Positions 47,231 through 57,600 of a DNA stretch of 64,000 nucleotides are shown piece after piece (positions within the stretch are counted from its first letter, which is position 1; the number at the start of each line of letters is the position of its first letter). Source of the DNA: a virus. Location: positions 1 through 64,000 of IMG/VR virus record IMGVR_UViG_3300023313_000004; one strand, written 5' to 3'. The position numbers and the translations under genes are program-made. The notes under the pieces were generated by a model, which saw nothing but the letters and a program-made list of their open reading frames with translations, was not told the origin of the DNA and ran no database searches.

Positions 47231-50200
47231 TACCCATCTCCTATCAATATACCTTTAAAGTATGCTCGTACAAATCCTGTTCCAGCTATAGTCACTTCTG
47301 TATCTAAGACAGCTAAACCACTGCTGACTAAGGGGGTGTAACTAACCTTACCCCCATCAGCCATAATACCTGTAGCTACAGGTGCGACAATACTACCCAC
47401 CGAGCCCCACTGCAAGGTGGCGGAAGTAGTAGCCCCATTATTAGCTATGACACCACACTCCGACAGGTAAAATCTAGTCCCTACGGGTAGGGCTATGGAG
47501 GTGATACCAATCAATGAAAGGTCTATATAGTCTGTTAGCAGTACCACCTCTGCTGTATTTCCCCCCACATGCGTAGCAGGGACTGCAGCTAAAGGGAGGG
47601 TATTCCCCACGGAAGGGGCAATTAGAGGCTTAGAAAGTACGCTAGTATAAGGGATGCTATTAACCGCACCAGACCCTAACGCCATAGCATCTACAGCACT
47701 TACAGAAGTATTTGCACCTAGGGCAGTAGCATTAACGGCACTTGCTGAAGCATACGACCCTAACGCCATAGCATCTACCCCTGAGGAGGCAGTACTTCTG
47801 CCCATGCCTATAGCCCTCGTACCCCCCACAATAGATAGGTGTCCGATGGCTGTGGCATCTAGCCCTGAGGTGGAGGCTCTATTCCCTACTGTTACTGTAC
47901 TCTCTGCAGTAGAGGTAGCATAGTTTCCTAATGACAGCCCCAGATGTGCGCCAGAAGTAGTACTAGTCCCTATGCATATAGAGTTAGCCCCCGCGTAACC
48001 AGTGCCCCCTGCGGAGGTACCTATAGCGATAGCACTACTACCGTGACGAATGGGGGTAAGAAGGGTGCCTATAGCTATACCTGAGTAGGAGGTGCAGTAA
48101 GTATCGTACCCTATACCCACCCCATACTCCTTACTCGTCCCTGCTCCATACCCTACCGCAGTGCCTTGGTAGTAAGCATATGCCCCCCTACCTATAGCAG
48201 TGCCGTACTCCTCCGCCCCTGCAAAGGCACCTACTACCGTGGTATCGCCACCCTTAGTATAGGATTCATACCCTAAGGCCACCACATGGCGGGAGCTGGA
48301 GGTAGATACCTTGGTTAATAACCCTAATGAGCCAGTGCCTAGGGCTAGATTGGAGATACCTCCAAAGGAGGAGGCTGTAGACCTAATACCAAAGTTGCTT
48401 TTAAAAGGCCATTCCTTAGCTGTTGTGCCCTCTAATGCCCTCTCTATTAGGGCAGTACCAAGATTAGACCATAGCACTTTCACTATCTCAAAGGAGTCCT
48501 CATTGGGGGTAGACAATGTAGCAATATAATAGTCTAGGGTAGACACAGGGATAGAGGTTCCCCACCCCTGCACCCCAGTCATACCTAAATACCCCGTATA
48601 AAAATTATTTGAGGGCATATACCTTGCCATATATGTAAATTGTGCGCCTAAGTATTTGTGGGTTATCCCATCTGGGGTTACAGAGGCTCCTACTACAACC
48701 CCCCCAGAGGAATACTGCATAAAGCAATAAATACTATCTCTTCCGGGGTAAATGGCAGTAATATCCCCTAATGCGTTCCCTGATGATAATGCCCAAGAAA
48801 TACCACTATCAAAAGACCTTAGTAGTTTAGCTCCTGCTGCACCAGCGTACCCTATGCCTCTATGGAACCCTACAGAGTGCATATCCGATGCCCATCCTAC
48901 GGGAGTACCAGCTTCCGTCCAAGTAATGAAGTCATCTGTGTAAAGGACTACGCCCCCTGCGCCAACACCCACCCATCTTGAAGTATTATCAACATTTCTT
49001 AGGTCTGAGAACCCCCCTAGAGGTATGCCGGGAACTATATGTTGCACCCAAGTATCTACTTCCTTAACCCACACTGAAGAAACATCATCCCAAGCTACGG
49101 TAGTACCAGAGTCTAGTGTTTGCACCCCTATAAGGTTCTCTGTCGTAAACTTTTTCATCGTCCTTTCTTGGGAAGCTAACCATATCCCTGCTGGGCCTAC
49201 CACTATACCAGCACTACCTTGTTTTAATCCTGTAGGGGGGCCGTATATATCTACCCATGTAGCCCCAGTATCAGTAGTCTTAATAACGGAGCCACCCTCA
49301 CAATCTAGGTATGTTGTCGTGCCGTCCGATACTAACGCACCCATCGCCACAGTATTTCCTGCCCTTACTATGGGCATAGCAGTAGCTGCTGTAAATGTAA
49401 CGACATTATCCACACTGTAGTATATAGACCTAACCAGTCCATCCACACTACCCAAAAGGAATACGTTTCCTGCAGCACTACGCACACCATAAAAGTTGGT
49501 TAGTGTGGGTGCGAACGTCTGGGTCGTCCAAGTAATACCATCTGGGCTAGTCACTACTACGGGGGCTGTACCTGCCGCACCATGCCCTGCCACCACAAAG
49601 ACAAACCCATTATGGGTGATGCTGAGGTCAGTCATAGTATCAATAGCAGTGCCTGTAGTCAGGGTTGTAAAAATCGCCCCCCCTGTGACAGTGCTCTGCA
49701 ACCCTGCTATGGAGGAGGTGATTATACCAATAGTACCATCCGTCTTGAAGTCAGTGGGCGTACCTATAGGGTTGCCTGTGGCATTTTGGTAGATTATACC
49801 ATCACTACTATACATGCAGGTATTATTGTTTGTAATCAGGTAGACCCCATTACTATAGTGCAGGCGAGACCCTACAGAAATAACGGTAGGGGTTGGGTTA
49901 TTAGGGGCGTGGGTAGCCCAAGACCCCTCAAGTCCTGTTAGGCTAGAGGTCACTAGGGGGTCGCCCACTATCCCAGCGTCCAGTACCCCCATATATTTAG
50001 ACCCATCAAAAACAACAGAGTGGGGGGCATGGCGCAAGGGTAAAGAATACCAGTAGTCAAGAGTGGATTCAAGAATTTGGGGTGGTTGTATTGTACCAGA
50101 ACCAGAAAATAATACATTGCCTGTGGAGGATACACCCCCTCCTACTAGGGAAGGAGTGTGGGCATCTATAGGGTAATAAATTGACCCCTCATAAATGGTG

Positions 50201-50430
50201 TCATCCGCCCTAATGGTTCTTAGTCCCCCCCTTGCAATGCCTTCATCCCAAGCATCTATAACTGCGGAAGTCCCATAAGAAGCGATATATGTGGGCACGA
50301 AGTTAGGTATGTAATTTAGGGTAGGGAAGTTAGCACTATCAGATAGCCCCATAGACACTACAGACCCTGTAGCGGAAAGGTGTGCTGTGGTAGTACCTGC
50401 AGCATTATTAGCGTAAATTCTGTTTCCCAT
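47230..50430 (-). CDS. Large tail fibre with propeller-like and YadA-like regions
   Basis: This is a 1066-residue protein. Residues about 90-640 contain repeats such as WVGVGAGGVVLYTDDFITW and KLLRSFDSGISW, the Asp-box-like blades of beta-propeller (BNR/YCF48-like) domains. Residues about 690-950 are dense A.A(I/L)G...(A/T)SG repeats, the left-handed beta-roll of YadA-type trimeric adhesin heads. The C terminus is a beta-rich tip. Such a trimeric fibre would bind the host surface. Confidence 0.8.
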   Translation of the reverse strand: MGNRIYANNAAGTTTAHLSATGSVVSMGLSDSANFPTLNYIPNFVPTYIASYGTSAVIDAWDEGIARGGLRTIRADDTIYEGSIYYPIDAHTPSLVGGGVSSTGNVLFSGSGTIQPPQILESTLDYWYSLPLRHAPHSVVFDGSKYMGVLDAGIVGDPLVTSSLTGLEGSWATHAPNNPTPTVISVGSRLHYSNGVYLITNNNTCMYSSDGIIYQNATGNPIGTPTDFKTDGTIGIITSSIAGLQSTVTGGAIFTTLTTGTAIDTMTDLSITHNGFVFVVAGHGAAGTAPVVVTSPDGITWTTQTFAPTLTNFYGVRSAAGNVFLLGSVDGLVRSIYYSVDNVVTFTAATAMPIVRAGNTVAMGALVSDGTTTYLDCEGGSVIKTTDTGATWVDIYGPPTGLKQGSAGIVVGPAGIWLASQERTMKKFTTENLIGVQTLDSGTTVAWDDVSSVWVKEVDTWVQHIVPGIPLGGFSDLRNVDNTSRWVGVGAGGVVLYTDDFITWTEAGTPVGWASDMHSVGFHRGIGYAGAAGAKLLRSFDSGISWALSSGNALGDITAIYPGRDSIYCFMQYSSGGVVVGASVTPDGITHKYLGAQFTYMARYMPSNNFYTGYLGMTGVQGWGTSIPVSTLDYYIATLSTPNEDSFEIVKVLWSNLGTALIERALEGTTAKEWPFKSNFGIRSTASSFGGISNLALGTGSLGLLTKVSTSSSRHVVALGYESYTKGGDTTVVGAFAGAEEYGTAIGRGAYAYYQGTAVGYGAGTSKEYGVGIGYDTYCTSYSGIAIGTLLTPIRHGSSAIAIGTSAGGTGYAGANSICIGTSTTSGAHLGLSLGNYATSTAESTVTVGNRASTSGLDATAIGHLSIVGGTRAIGMGRSTASSGVDAMALGSYASASAVNATALGANTSVSAVDAMALGSGAVNSIPYTSVLSKPLIAPSVGNTLPLAAVPATHVGGNTAEVVLLTDYIDLSLIGITSIALPVGTRFYLSECGVIANNGATTSATLQWGSVGSIVAPVATGIMADGGKVSYTPLVSSGLAVLDTEVTIAGTGFVRAYFKGILIGDG

Positions 50431-50498
50431 AGTAGTACTCTCCTAAAAAAAGGAACTGTAACGGCTCTTACGCCCTAGGTCACTAATGTATCCTTCTG

Positions 50499-51749
50499 TT
50501 ATATATCGAAGAGTATAGACCTGCCATTACCTAAGATGCTACCCCTATCCAATAGAGCCCCTATACTGGATGTACCTGTGTACCTATACCGTTTTATACC
50601 AGCTAGGTCTAATTCATACCGCACAGGGTTAGCAGCATCCGTGAACGTAATATCTAACCCGTTAATAACGAGACCCTCTGACTCAATAGTGATAGTTGGG
50701 GTATCAGGCCTACCATAATACCTAGTATTTAGGGATACAGCCTTGCATAGCTGGAAGTACTTATTGCCATCTATCCATACTCCCGGCGTGTACACCACGG
50801 CACCCCCCATCCAAGAGACGACAACAGCCCTAGCCTCCACCGTTCCTAGGTAGGGAGGGGAGAGCACCCCCCTTATATATTCTGGTATCCCTGCTGCAGA
50901 GACACCAAAGTAGGCTCTACTATCCACATCAACAGTATCTATGAGAGGAGAAGTGGTACTCCTTTCCTCTGCGGCAATTACAGTAGCATAGCTTTTAAAA
51001 TCAGTTCTTATTTTCTGGTATATGCGTGTTGTACCTGCATCAACGGTACCATTCCTTATCTCCCAAGAGGTGGTTACACCTTCTGTAACTCTCTCAAATA
51101 CTCCACCGATATACCCTGTATTCTCCCCCCAATTAAAGGTTTTCCAATCCCCATACACCCCCCCAGCTATAGGGATAGAGCGTTGGTACTGTAGTACCTC
51201 CCCTGTTTGGGGAAAAGCATCGGGCACTAGATTAAAGGCATGAAGGATAGCACCCTCTGAGGCTGTACCATAGGCACCAACTGCTATCAATCCTACCCCT
51301 CCCCCTCCTGCCATGGGATGCACTACCACATCATACTTATCCATATACAGAGCGTTATTAACAGTACCTCCCGGAGGGGGTATGGTTACATTAGGTCCCA
51401 CAGGCCCTACAGTTAAGTCTATTGTTACCCTGCCAAACCTATAGCTAGAAGGGTTTAATATATCTATCTCCTCATAGGAGATGTCTAGCCCATCGGGCTG
51501 CTGATTCCCCGTAGATTGACTATCCCACACCCTCGTTGTAGCGTAAGTAGTAGGCCCTATTTTCACCATCCTATCCACACTCCCCCCGAAGAAATAAGTG
51601 TAGTAATTAGCTAGGGGGTAGGGGCTGGTCAGATATAGCTGCCTAGTATCATCAGGAATGGCGGGGGTACCACCACCTCCACCACCAGAAGCAGGGGGGA
51701 TATACTTTATAGGGCTAGAGAAAGGGTTAATACAATTATTTGACAGCAT
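50499..51749 (-). CDS. Hypothetical tail protein
   Basis: This is a 416-residue protein with a Gly-rich linker (SGGGGGGTP) near residue 25 and a beta-rich, Tyr-rich body. No known domain. It is in the tail-tip run upstream of the large fibre. Confidence 0.6.
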   Translation of the reverse strand: MLSNNCINPFSSPIKYIPPASGGGGGGTPAIPDDTRQLYLTSPYPLANYYTYFFGGSVDRMVKIGPTTYATTRVWDSQSTGNQQPDGLDISYEEIDILNPSSYRFGRVTIDLTVGPVGPNVTIPPPGGTVNNALYMDKYDVVVHPMAGGGGVGLIAVGAYGTASEGAILHAFNLVPDAFPQTGEVLQYQRSIPIAGGVYGDWKTFNWGENTGYIGGVFERVTEGVTTSWEIRNGTVDAGTTRIYQKIRTDFKSYATVIAAEERSTTSPLIDTVDVDSRAYFGVSAAGIPEYIRGVLSPPYLGTVEARAVVVSWMGGAVVYTPGVWIDGNKYFQLCKAVSLNTRYYGRPDTPTITIESEGLVINGLDITFTDAANPVRYELDLAGIKRYRYTGTSSIGALLDRGSILGNGRSILFDI

Positions 51750-52014
51750 AACTCTGCCTAAGCTCTGCCTTCGCCATTAAGGCTGAGGAAGTAATAGTGG
51801 TAGTAAGTACGGCTGCAACAGGTAAATCTCTAAACGTCAGCTCTAGGGTGTGCCCTGCACCATCTACCATAGTAACGGACTTCACTACCTCTACAGCTAT
51901 TGCGGAGGAGTCTTGGGGGTATGTTGCAGACACCCCACCAGAGTAAACCCAGACTGTCCCAGACACCCTTTTTCCCTCAGAGTAGTTACGGATAGGACTA
52001 TTATTCTCTGCCAT
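51736..52014 (-). CDS. Small tail protein
   Basis: This is a 92-residue beta-rich protein overlapping the next gene by 14 bp. No motif is recognised. Confidence 0.55.
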   Translation of the reverse strand: MAENNSPIRNYSEGKRVSGTVWVYSGGVSATYPQDSSAIAVEVVKSVTMVDGAGHTLELTFRDLPVAAVLTTTITSSALMAKAELRQSYAVK

Positions 52015-52024
52015 GGTTTATCTC

Positions 52025-53266
52025 CTAGGAGGATGGGTTATTATCAGGAGCACTAATAGTATAGTTACCTGTAGCTCCTGTAATACTAGAGGAGAATATC
52101 ACAGTCTCAGAGGATATACTAGAGGATGCAGGTAATGGGAGCGTGTACACCCAAGATTGTACTGTGTACTGGTAGGAAACCCTTAACTGCCCCGTCATAG
52201 GTAGGGCTACCCCGTCATAGAGCAGGGCTATCTCGTTAAGCTTTAGGGTTGTTGCACTGGTTATGATATACCTTTTTGTCGCACCCTCTGCCTCTGAGGG
52301 AGGCAACCAAGACCCTATTTGTATTACGTCCCCACCCACGGCTATAACAGGGGACATCTGCCCTCCATTCATATTGGTCATAGACCCTGCATATACCGTT
52401 TTAGGTAAGCCTAGAGCAGTATCATTAGGGGTATTAGATAAAGTGAACCTAGAAGTATTCTCAGCAACAAAAGACTCATCTAACTCCCTATCCGTCTGGC
52501 CTAAATACTTAACTACTGCTAGGGTGTTAGATGCTTTGGCAGACACTAAGGAGGAAGCCACAACATCTATATAAGACACTAGGCTCATAGTGCTACTAGC
52601 GGTATCATGGACAAATCGAGAGGGGGTTATAACCCCTGCCCCAGACCCTGTTCCTTTAGTGGTGGCTAGAGGAGGCAGTCCACCATAGGACTCTAAGGGC
52701 TCAAACGCTGGGGAAGTGTATATGGCAGTCAGCCCAGAGGAGGACTCCACAGCTACTATAGAGGCAGATTCAAAGGGTGCTTTCCCTACAGGCCCACCCC
52801 TATGGGCTATGGAGACTAGGGCGTAAGTGTAATCATAATCTAGCCTCATCACTAAGGCATACTCTGCATCAAGAATAATCGTATTAGAGGGTGCGTCATA
52901 AGTCATGCTGATACTGCGGAAAGGCACTGTCGCGCCTTGCCTGTTAAGTGCAGTACCTACCCCCTGCATAGAGACAAGACCCCCCTTAGGTATATGGGGT
53001 ACAGCCACGGAATTAGAGAACTCCACTACTACCTCCGTGGAGGCATGGGCAACATTACCCGTGCTGTCTATGGAGGTGGAGGCGGCAGTTAGTAACTTTA
53101 TGGTAGGGGTAGGTAGGTTGCCTGACACCAACCTCACATACTTATACCCCAACTGGGGGTGGGATGCTTTATGCGCCTCAAAAGAGACACCCGTAGTCTT
53201 CCCTCCTACCCCCTCTGCTTTTAAGGGGGCAAAGGAGGTCGCTAAGGAAGCATTAACCTCTGCCAT
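52025..53266 (-). CDS. Hypothetical tail protein
   Basis: This is a 413-residue protein rich in Ser, Val and Ala with predicted strands throughout. No family is recognised. It lies between small tail genes and the 53270-54271 gene. Confidence 0.6.
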   Translation of the reverse strand: MAEVNASLATSFAPLKAEGVGGKTTGVSFEAHKASHPQLGYKYVRLVSGNLPTPTIKLLTAASTSIDSTGNVAHASTEVVVEFSNSVAVPHIPKGGLVSMQGVGTALNRQGATVPFRSISMTYDAPSNTIILDAEYALVMRLDYDYTYALVSIAHRGGPVGKAPFESASIVAVESSSGLTAIYTSPAFEPLESYGGLPPLATTKGTGSGAGVITPSRFVHDTASSTMSLVSYIDVVASSLVSAKASNTLAVVKYLGQTDRELDESFVAENTSRFTLSNTPNDTALGLPKTVYAGSMTNMNGGQMSPVIAVGGDVIQIGSWLPPSEAEGATKRYIITSATTLKLNEIALLYDGVALPMTGQLRVSYQYTVQSWVYTLPLPASSSISSETVIFSSSITGATGNYTISAPDNNPSS

Positions 53267-53269
53267 TAG

Positions 53270-54271
53270 TTAGGCACTCTCTCCTTCTACGGCAATAACC
53301 ATGCTATTACCTGCTAATGACCCTGCCAAAGGAGGTACAACCCTTTTTAACCATACAGGTTGTGCCGCAGGGGTAGAAGTGAAAGTGATAGTATCACCTG
53401 AGGTAAACACTCCTGTAAAGCCGTTGGATACCATACTGAAATACGGAAGCCCATAGTCTGGGTTATTGATACTTACGCCTGAGGTGGTATTACCCCCTCC
53501 TATAACACCCAATGTAGCACCTACCACATCAAAGGCAGTAGATGAAGTGAAGGTGAGTGTCCAATCTTCGTGAACCGCAGCCATATTCTCAGTTGTAATA
53601 GGGTTTAGTAGCGCATCATAAGCACCTGTTCCCACAGCATTTACAGTCAACGTACCTACAGAGGATGCTACATCCCCTACCGCCATCATAGAGGAGACTT
53701 TACTATTTGATGCTAAATAAGAACCTGTAATCGTGCTAACTAGAGTAAGCGTTGCAACATTACCTGTAATCGCCACACCCCCTACCGCAATAATACCATA
53801 TTCCGTCTGGCCAGTAGTCACTAAATCAGGCTGGTTGGAGATACGGACTCTATCCCCATCCCTAAAGATGGTGACAGTACCATCTTCAAGGAGTACAGAG
53901 ATAGTCGTGTCTAACGCTGTAATATCCGCATTAAGCTTTGCCGCACCGTAGAGGGGCTCAGACCCTGTTATGTCAAACTGAGTATCTATCTGGGTACCTG
54001 CAAAAGCAGTAACGCTATCATCCCCTGCAGTAAGAGCCTCTAGGAATACATAAGCACTAATCAAATCTAGGTTTGCGGAGTTATCTACCTTCATAAATAT
54101 TTTACGATAGTTAGTTACCCCTGCTGTACGGTCAGCCAAAGACACATCAGGGAATATATTGTTTTTTACCCCTGTGCTAATAGGGGAGACAGATAGCACC
54201 CCACCGTTAGTTGCGGTGTCGTTCATATTTTTTGACCTGTACCATACTAATTCACTTGTTGTAATTGCCAT
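53270..54271 (-). CDS. Conserved-type phage tail structural protein
   Basis: This 333-residue protein begins ELVWYRSKNMND...GG.LS..PI.TGVKNNIFPDVS...AGVTNYRK. I recognise this N-terminal layout from structural proteins downstream of the tape measure in many siphoviruses and Mu-like phages. The body is beta-rich. A distal tail or tail-tip location is likely. Confidence 0.7.
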   Translation of the reverse strand: MAITTSELVWYRSKNMNDTATNGGVLSVSPISTGVKNNIFPDVSLADRTAGVTNYRKIFMKVDNSANLDLISAYVFLEALTAGDDSVTAFAGTQIDTQFDITGSEPLYGAAKLNADITALDTTISVLLEDGTVTIFRDGDRVRISNQPDLVTTGQTEYGIIAVGGVAITGNVATLTLVSTITGSYLASNSKVSSMMAVGDVASSVGTLTVNAVGTGAYDALLNPITTENMAAVHEDWTLTFTSSTAFDVVGATLGVIGGGNTTSGVSINNPDYGLPYFSMVSNGFTGVFTSGDTITFTSTPAAQPVWLKRVVPPLAGSLAGNSMVIAVEGESA

Positions 54272-54283
54272 GACCTGCTCCTG

Positions 54284-54667
54284 TTATACCGTTATAAGTT
54301 TTATGCTACCTGTGTAGTAATCTGTGCTTAAATATACTTGCTTGCTTAATATAGGGGATGCCACTACAGCAGACCCCTCACTATGAAAGAACATCACGGT
54401 ATGAGTGCTCCCATGTATATCTAGGGGGTAGGTGCTTCCTGCTACAGAAGCCAAGGTTATTAACTCGTCTACTTGCGCTTTTGTTAGCCACCCTTGGTCA
54501 GAGACTGCATCGAGGGTTATTCGCCGCCCTTTGGTAGTAGCACTACTGGTTATAACGGCTGCACCCCCCAAGGTACGCGCCGTACTTTGTACTACAGGCT
54601 GGTAATTAAGTGCATCAGACCAAATCATATGAGGGGACAAACTTAAACCGCCTAAAGTAATAGCCAC
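54284..54667 (-). CDS. Distal-tail-like protein
   Basis: This 127-residue protein immediately follows the tape measure gene, the usual position of distal tail proteins. It has LGGLSLSPHMIWSDALNYQPVVQS and ends with a beta strand pair. The length is short for a full Dit, so only the core ring domain would be present. Confidence 0.6.
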   Translation of the reverse strand: MAITLGGLSLSPHMIWSDALNYQPVVQSTARTLGGAAVITSSATTKGRRITLDAVSDQGWLTKAQVDELITLASVAGSTYPLDIHGSTHTVMFFHSEGSAVVASPILSKQVYLSTDYYTGSIKLITV

Positions 54668-57600
54668 TACACACCCTCTTGCTGTAACATTTTAAGGGCA
54701 TTAACTAAGCCATCTACTTGGTCTCTGTCCCCTTGGACGGCAAACCTACCACCGCCTAAAGTGATATTCAAATCAACAGAGTCCCTCTGTGCGGAGGATA
54801 CTAGACCCCCTGCTGCAAACTTCTTAATGCTAGGGCTTCTAAATGAGGGGGCAGACACAATACCTCCAGCGGCAAAAGCAGGTCTGGGGGCGGACATAGT
54901 ATTTATCATATCCATGAAATTAGTTCCATACTGCCTTACTGCCGCAGCAGTCATAACAAACTCCCCATTAGAAAGCATAGCAGGGATGGAGTCAGATGTG
55001 CCTGTACCTGCCCCTGTAACCTGCCCCCCCTCAGCGAAGGTAGGGGCACTTTTATAACCCCCCGATATAGCATTCTTAGCCTTAACTATCGCCTCTAGGA
55101 TGATAGGGTGGGATTTATTTAGGGATTGTACCTTGTTTAGTACCTTCTCATACAGTGTAAGAGTAGAGGCAGGGTCATAGGCTACTTTTACAGGGACTAT
55201 AGGTGCAGCATCTGCAAGGGGCTGGAGGGCATCCTTTAGAGTACCATTGTCTACAACTACGGGGACTACGATAGACTCCCCTAATGCATTTTTAATTTTA
55301 GACTGCTCCACCTTAACTGCAGTATCTACACCCTCAATAGCCTTTAGCTCTGCTATTATAGGGATGGTAACGCCCTCTACACTTTTAGCTATAAGGGCAG
55401 CCTTCTCAATCTGGGTTATTAACCCCCCTATATTTGTGTCCTCCAGCCCTGCCACCACAATCTGTATCTTGATAACCCTGTCCTTTATCTTATACAAAGA
55501 AGCTAGACGCTCCTCAACAGAGGCTATCTTCTCTAGCGCAGATTGCTCGCCTTCAATAACCCTAGCCATATTCAAAGGTTTGCCTGCAGCCTCTACGGCT
55601 TTAGCCAGTGCCACAAATTGTTTAGCTTGGTATTTACTCTTACGCGCAAAAGCAGGATTATCTTGGGCTAGTTTGGCATACAGCTCTGAGTTTACTTTTA
55701 GCAGGTCTTTGGCTTTTTTGTAAGCGGCAGCCTTATCATCTGAGCTTGCACCTGTATCGTTAATGGTGCTAAGCAGCCCTCTTAAAGTTCTGGCATCAGC
55801 TATTGCTTCCTTATTATAAGCCCTCTCTTTCCCCCTCTTCTCAGATGCGGTATCTTGTACTTGGTAATTATCTTGGATACTGGCTAAGTAATCGGCGGAG
55901 GCTTTTGCCAACCCCTCCTTCTCTTTTAGAAAGCCTTTATACTGGGTAACAGCCTGATTAAGGAGGGATTGCTCCAATGCAATATTCTTACCCAACTCCG
56001 CCCTTAGAGCAGAATAGTTATCTTGTGCAGCGGACTTTAGGGCTTTCCCATCAGTCCTATACTTACTGACAATATGCGTGAATCTCTTTGAGAAGGCTTG
56101 CATATGACTATTAAGCCTTACACTAGCATTAGCCATACTGGAGACAGATTTATTGTTGAAGTCCTTAAATGCGGCGAGACCATCAACGGCAGCCCCCTTA
56201 ATACTTTTAGAAAAAGATGTTATTGCCGCAGCATTCTTTGCATATGTGGAATCTATCTCCACCTTGGATAATTCATGCACCCTCTTCGTGAAGTCTCCTG
56301 CAGACAAAGCAGCTGCTCCATAAGAGGACACCAGCCTAGATAGGGCTAGAGTAACCCTCTTCAGAGAGATGCTATCTCGTACTGCAGCTAATGCTACGGC
56401 GGCGGAGGATGCAGCAATCCTAGCCTTGGCTAACTTTAAGTAGACCTCAGCATTCTGAGCTGTGCTCCTAAGGAGGAATACATTATGTGCCCGAACCACA
56501 TCTTTATCTTTACTTAGTAGGTCTTTATGCTGACTAAAGTGGGAGGCTACTTTTTTAGTTAGCTCCTCTTGCGCCCTAGCTGTTTTATTGGCGGCGGAAT
56601 TATAGTTGTCAAACCAAGAGCCTATTTTAGTCCCCCAATCGAAAGCCGACCCTAATGCGAGTAGAGCAACGGTTATGGCTGCTATAGCTAACCCTACAGG
56701 GTTGGCTAGTAGGGTTAATCCAGCAGCAGCTACAGTCCTGAGAGTAAGAGCCAGTGTAGCTAAGAACCCTGATGCTGTGGCTGCGCCTGCCGCGACACCA
56801 CCAAACCTAACTACCATGGCGGCTAGGGCAGGATTGGCAACCAATAACTTAGCAGTGATAGCTACTAGCCCTGTGCTCATAGCAGCTAGTAACCCTTTGC
56901 CCACCATATAGGCTAGAGCTACCCCCAAAGCGGCGAAGGAGATAACAAGGGCATCCACGAGGCGAGGCATTGCTGTAAAGACAGTCGTTACACCCTCCAT
57001 AATGTGAGACAGTATCTCTAACGCAGGTACCACGGTACGGAGGACTAAATCCCCTATTTTTGCGAAGGATACCCCCACACTATTTGCAGCCACATCAAAT
57101 CGAGAAGCTAAGGTGTCTGATATTTTACCGAAAGCCTTGTCTGTTGCCCCTGCCTTATTGGTTTGGTCTTCTAGGGCAGCAGTAAACCCCTTCATGCCAT
57201 TTCTAGTCAGGGCTAGGGTTGCTAGTAGGGCCTCATCAGTACCTACTAATACCTTTAGAGCCCCCACATTGCCTTTGGATGCCTCACTTACTTTCTCTAT
57301 AGCAAAGGCTAGTCCTCTAGTTTTTATGGCAGCCTGTGCGTTACCACCAAAATCATGGAATATTTTATTCAATTCTGTAGAGGGGCGTATCAGACCTGAG
57401 ATAACACCTTTAAGTTGAGTTATAGCTTCTGGGGTCTTTGTGCCGCCGATAGTAATATCAGCGATAGCAGCATTTACTTCCTCTAGGGATACTCCTGCAG
57501 CAGCCGCGATAGGGGCTACTTGGGCAAAGGATGCAGATAACTCTGTAAGTGTCGTGCCGCCGCCTTTAACCGCTGTGAAGAACGAATCAGACACCAGCCC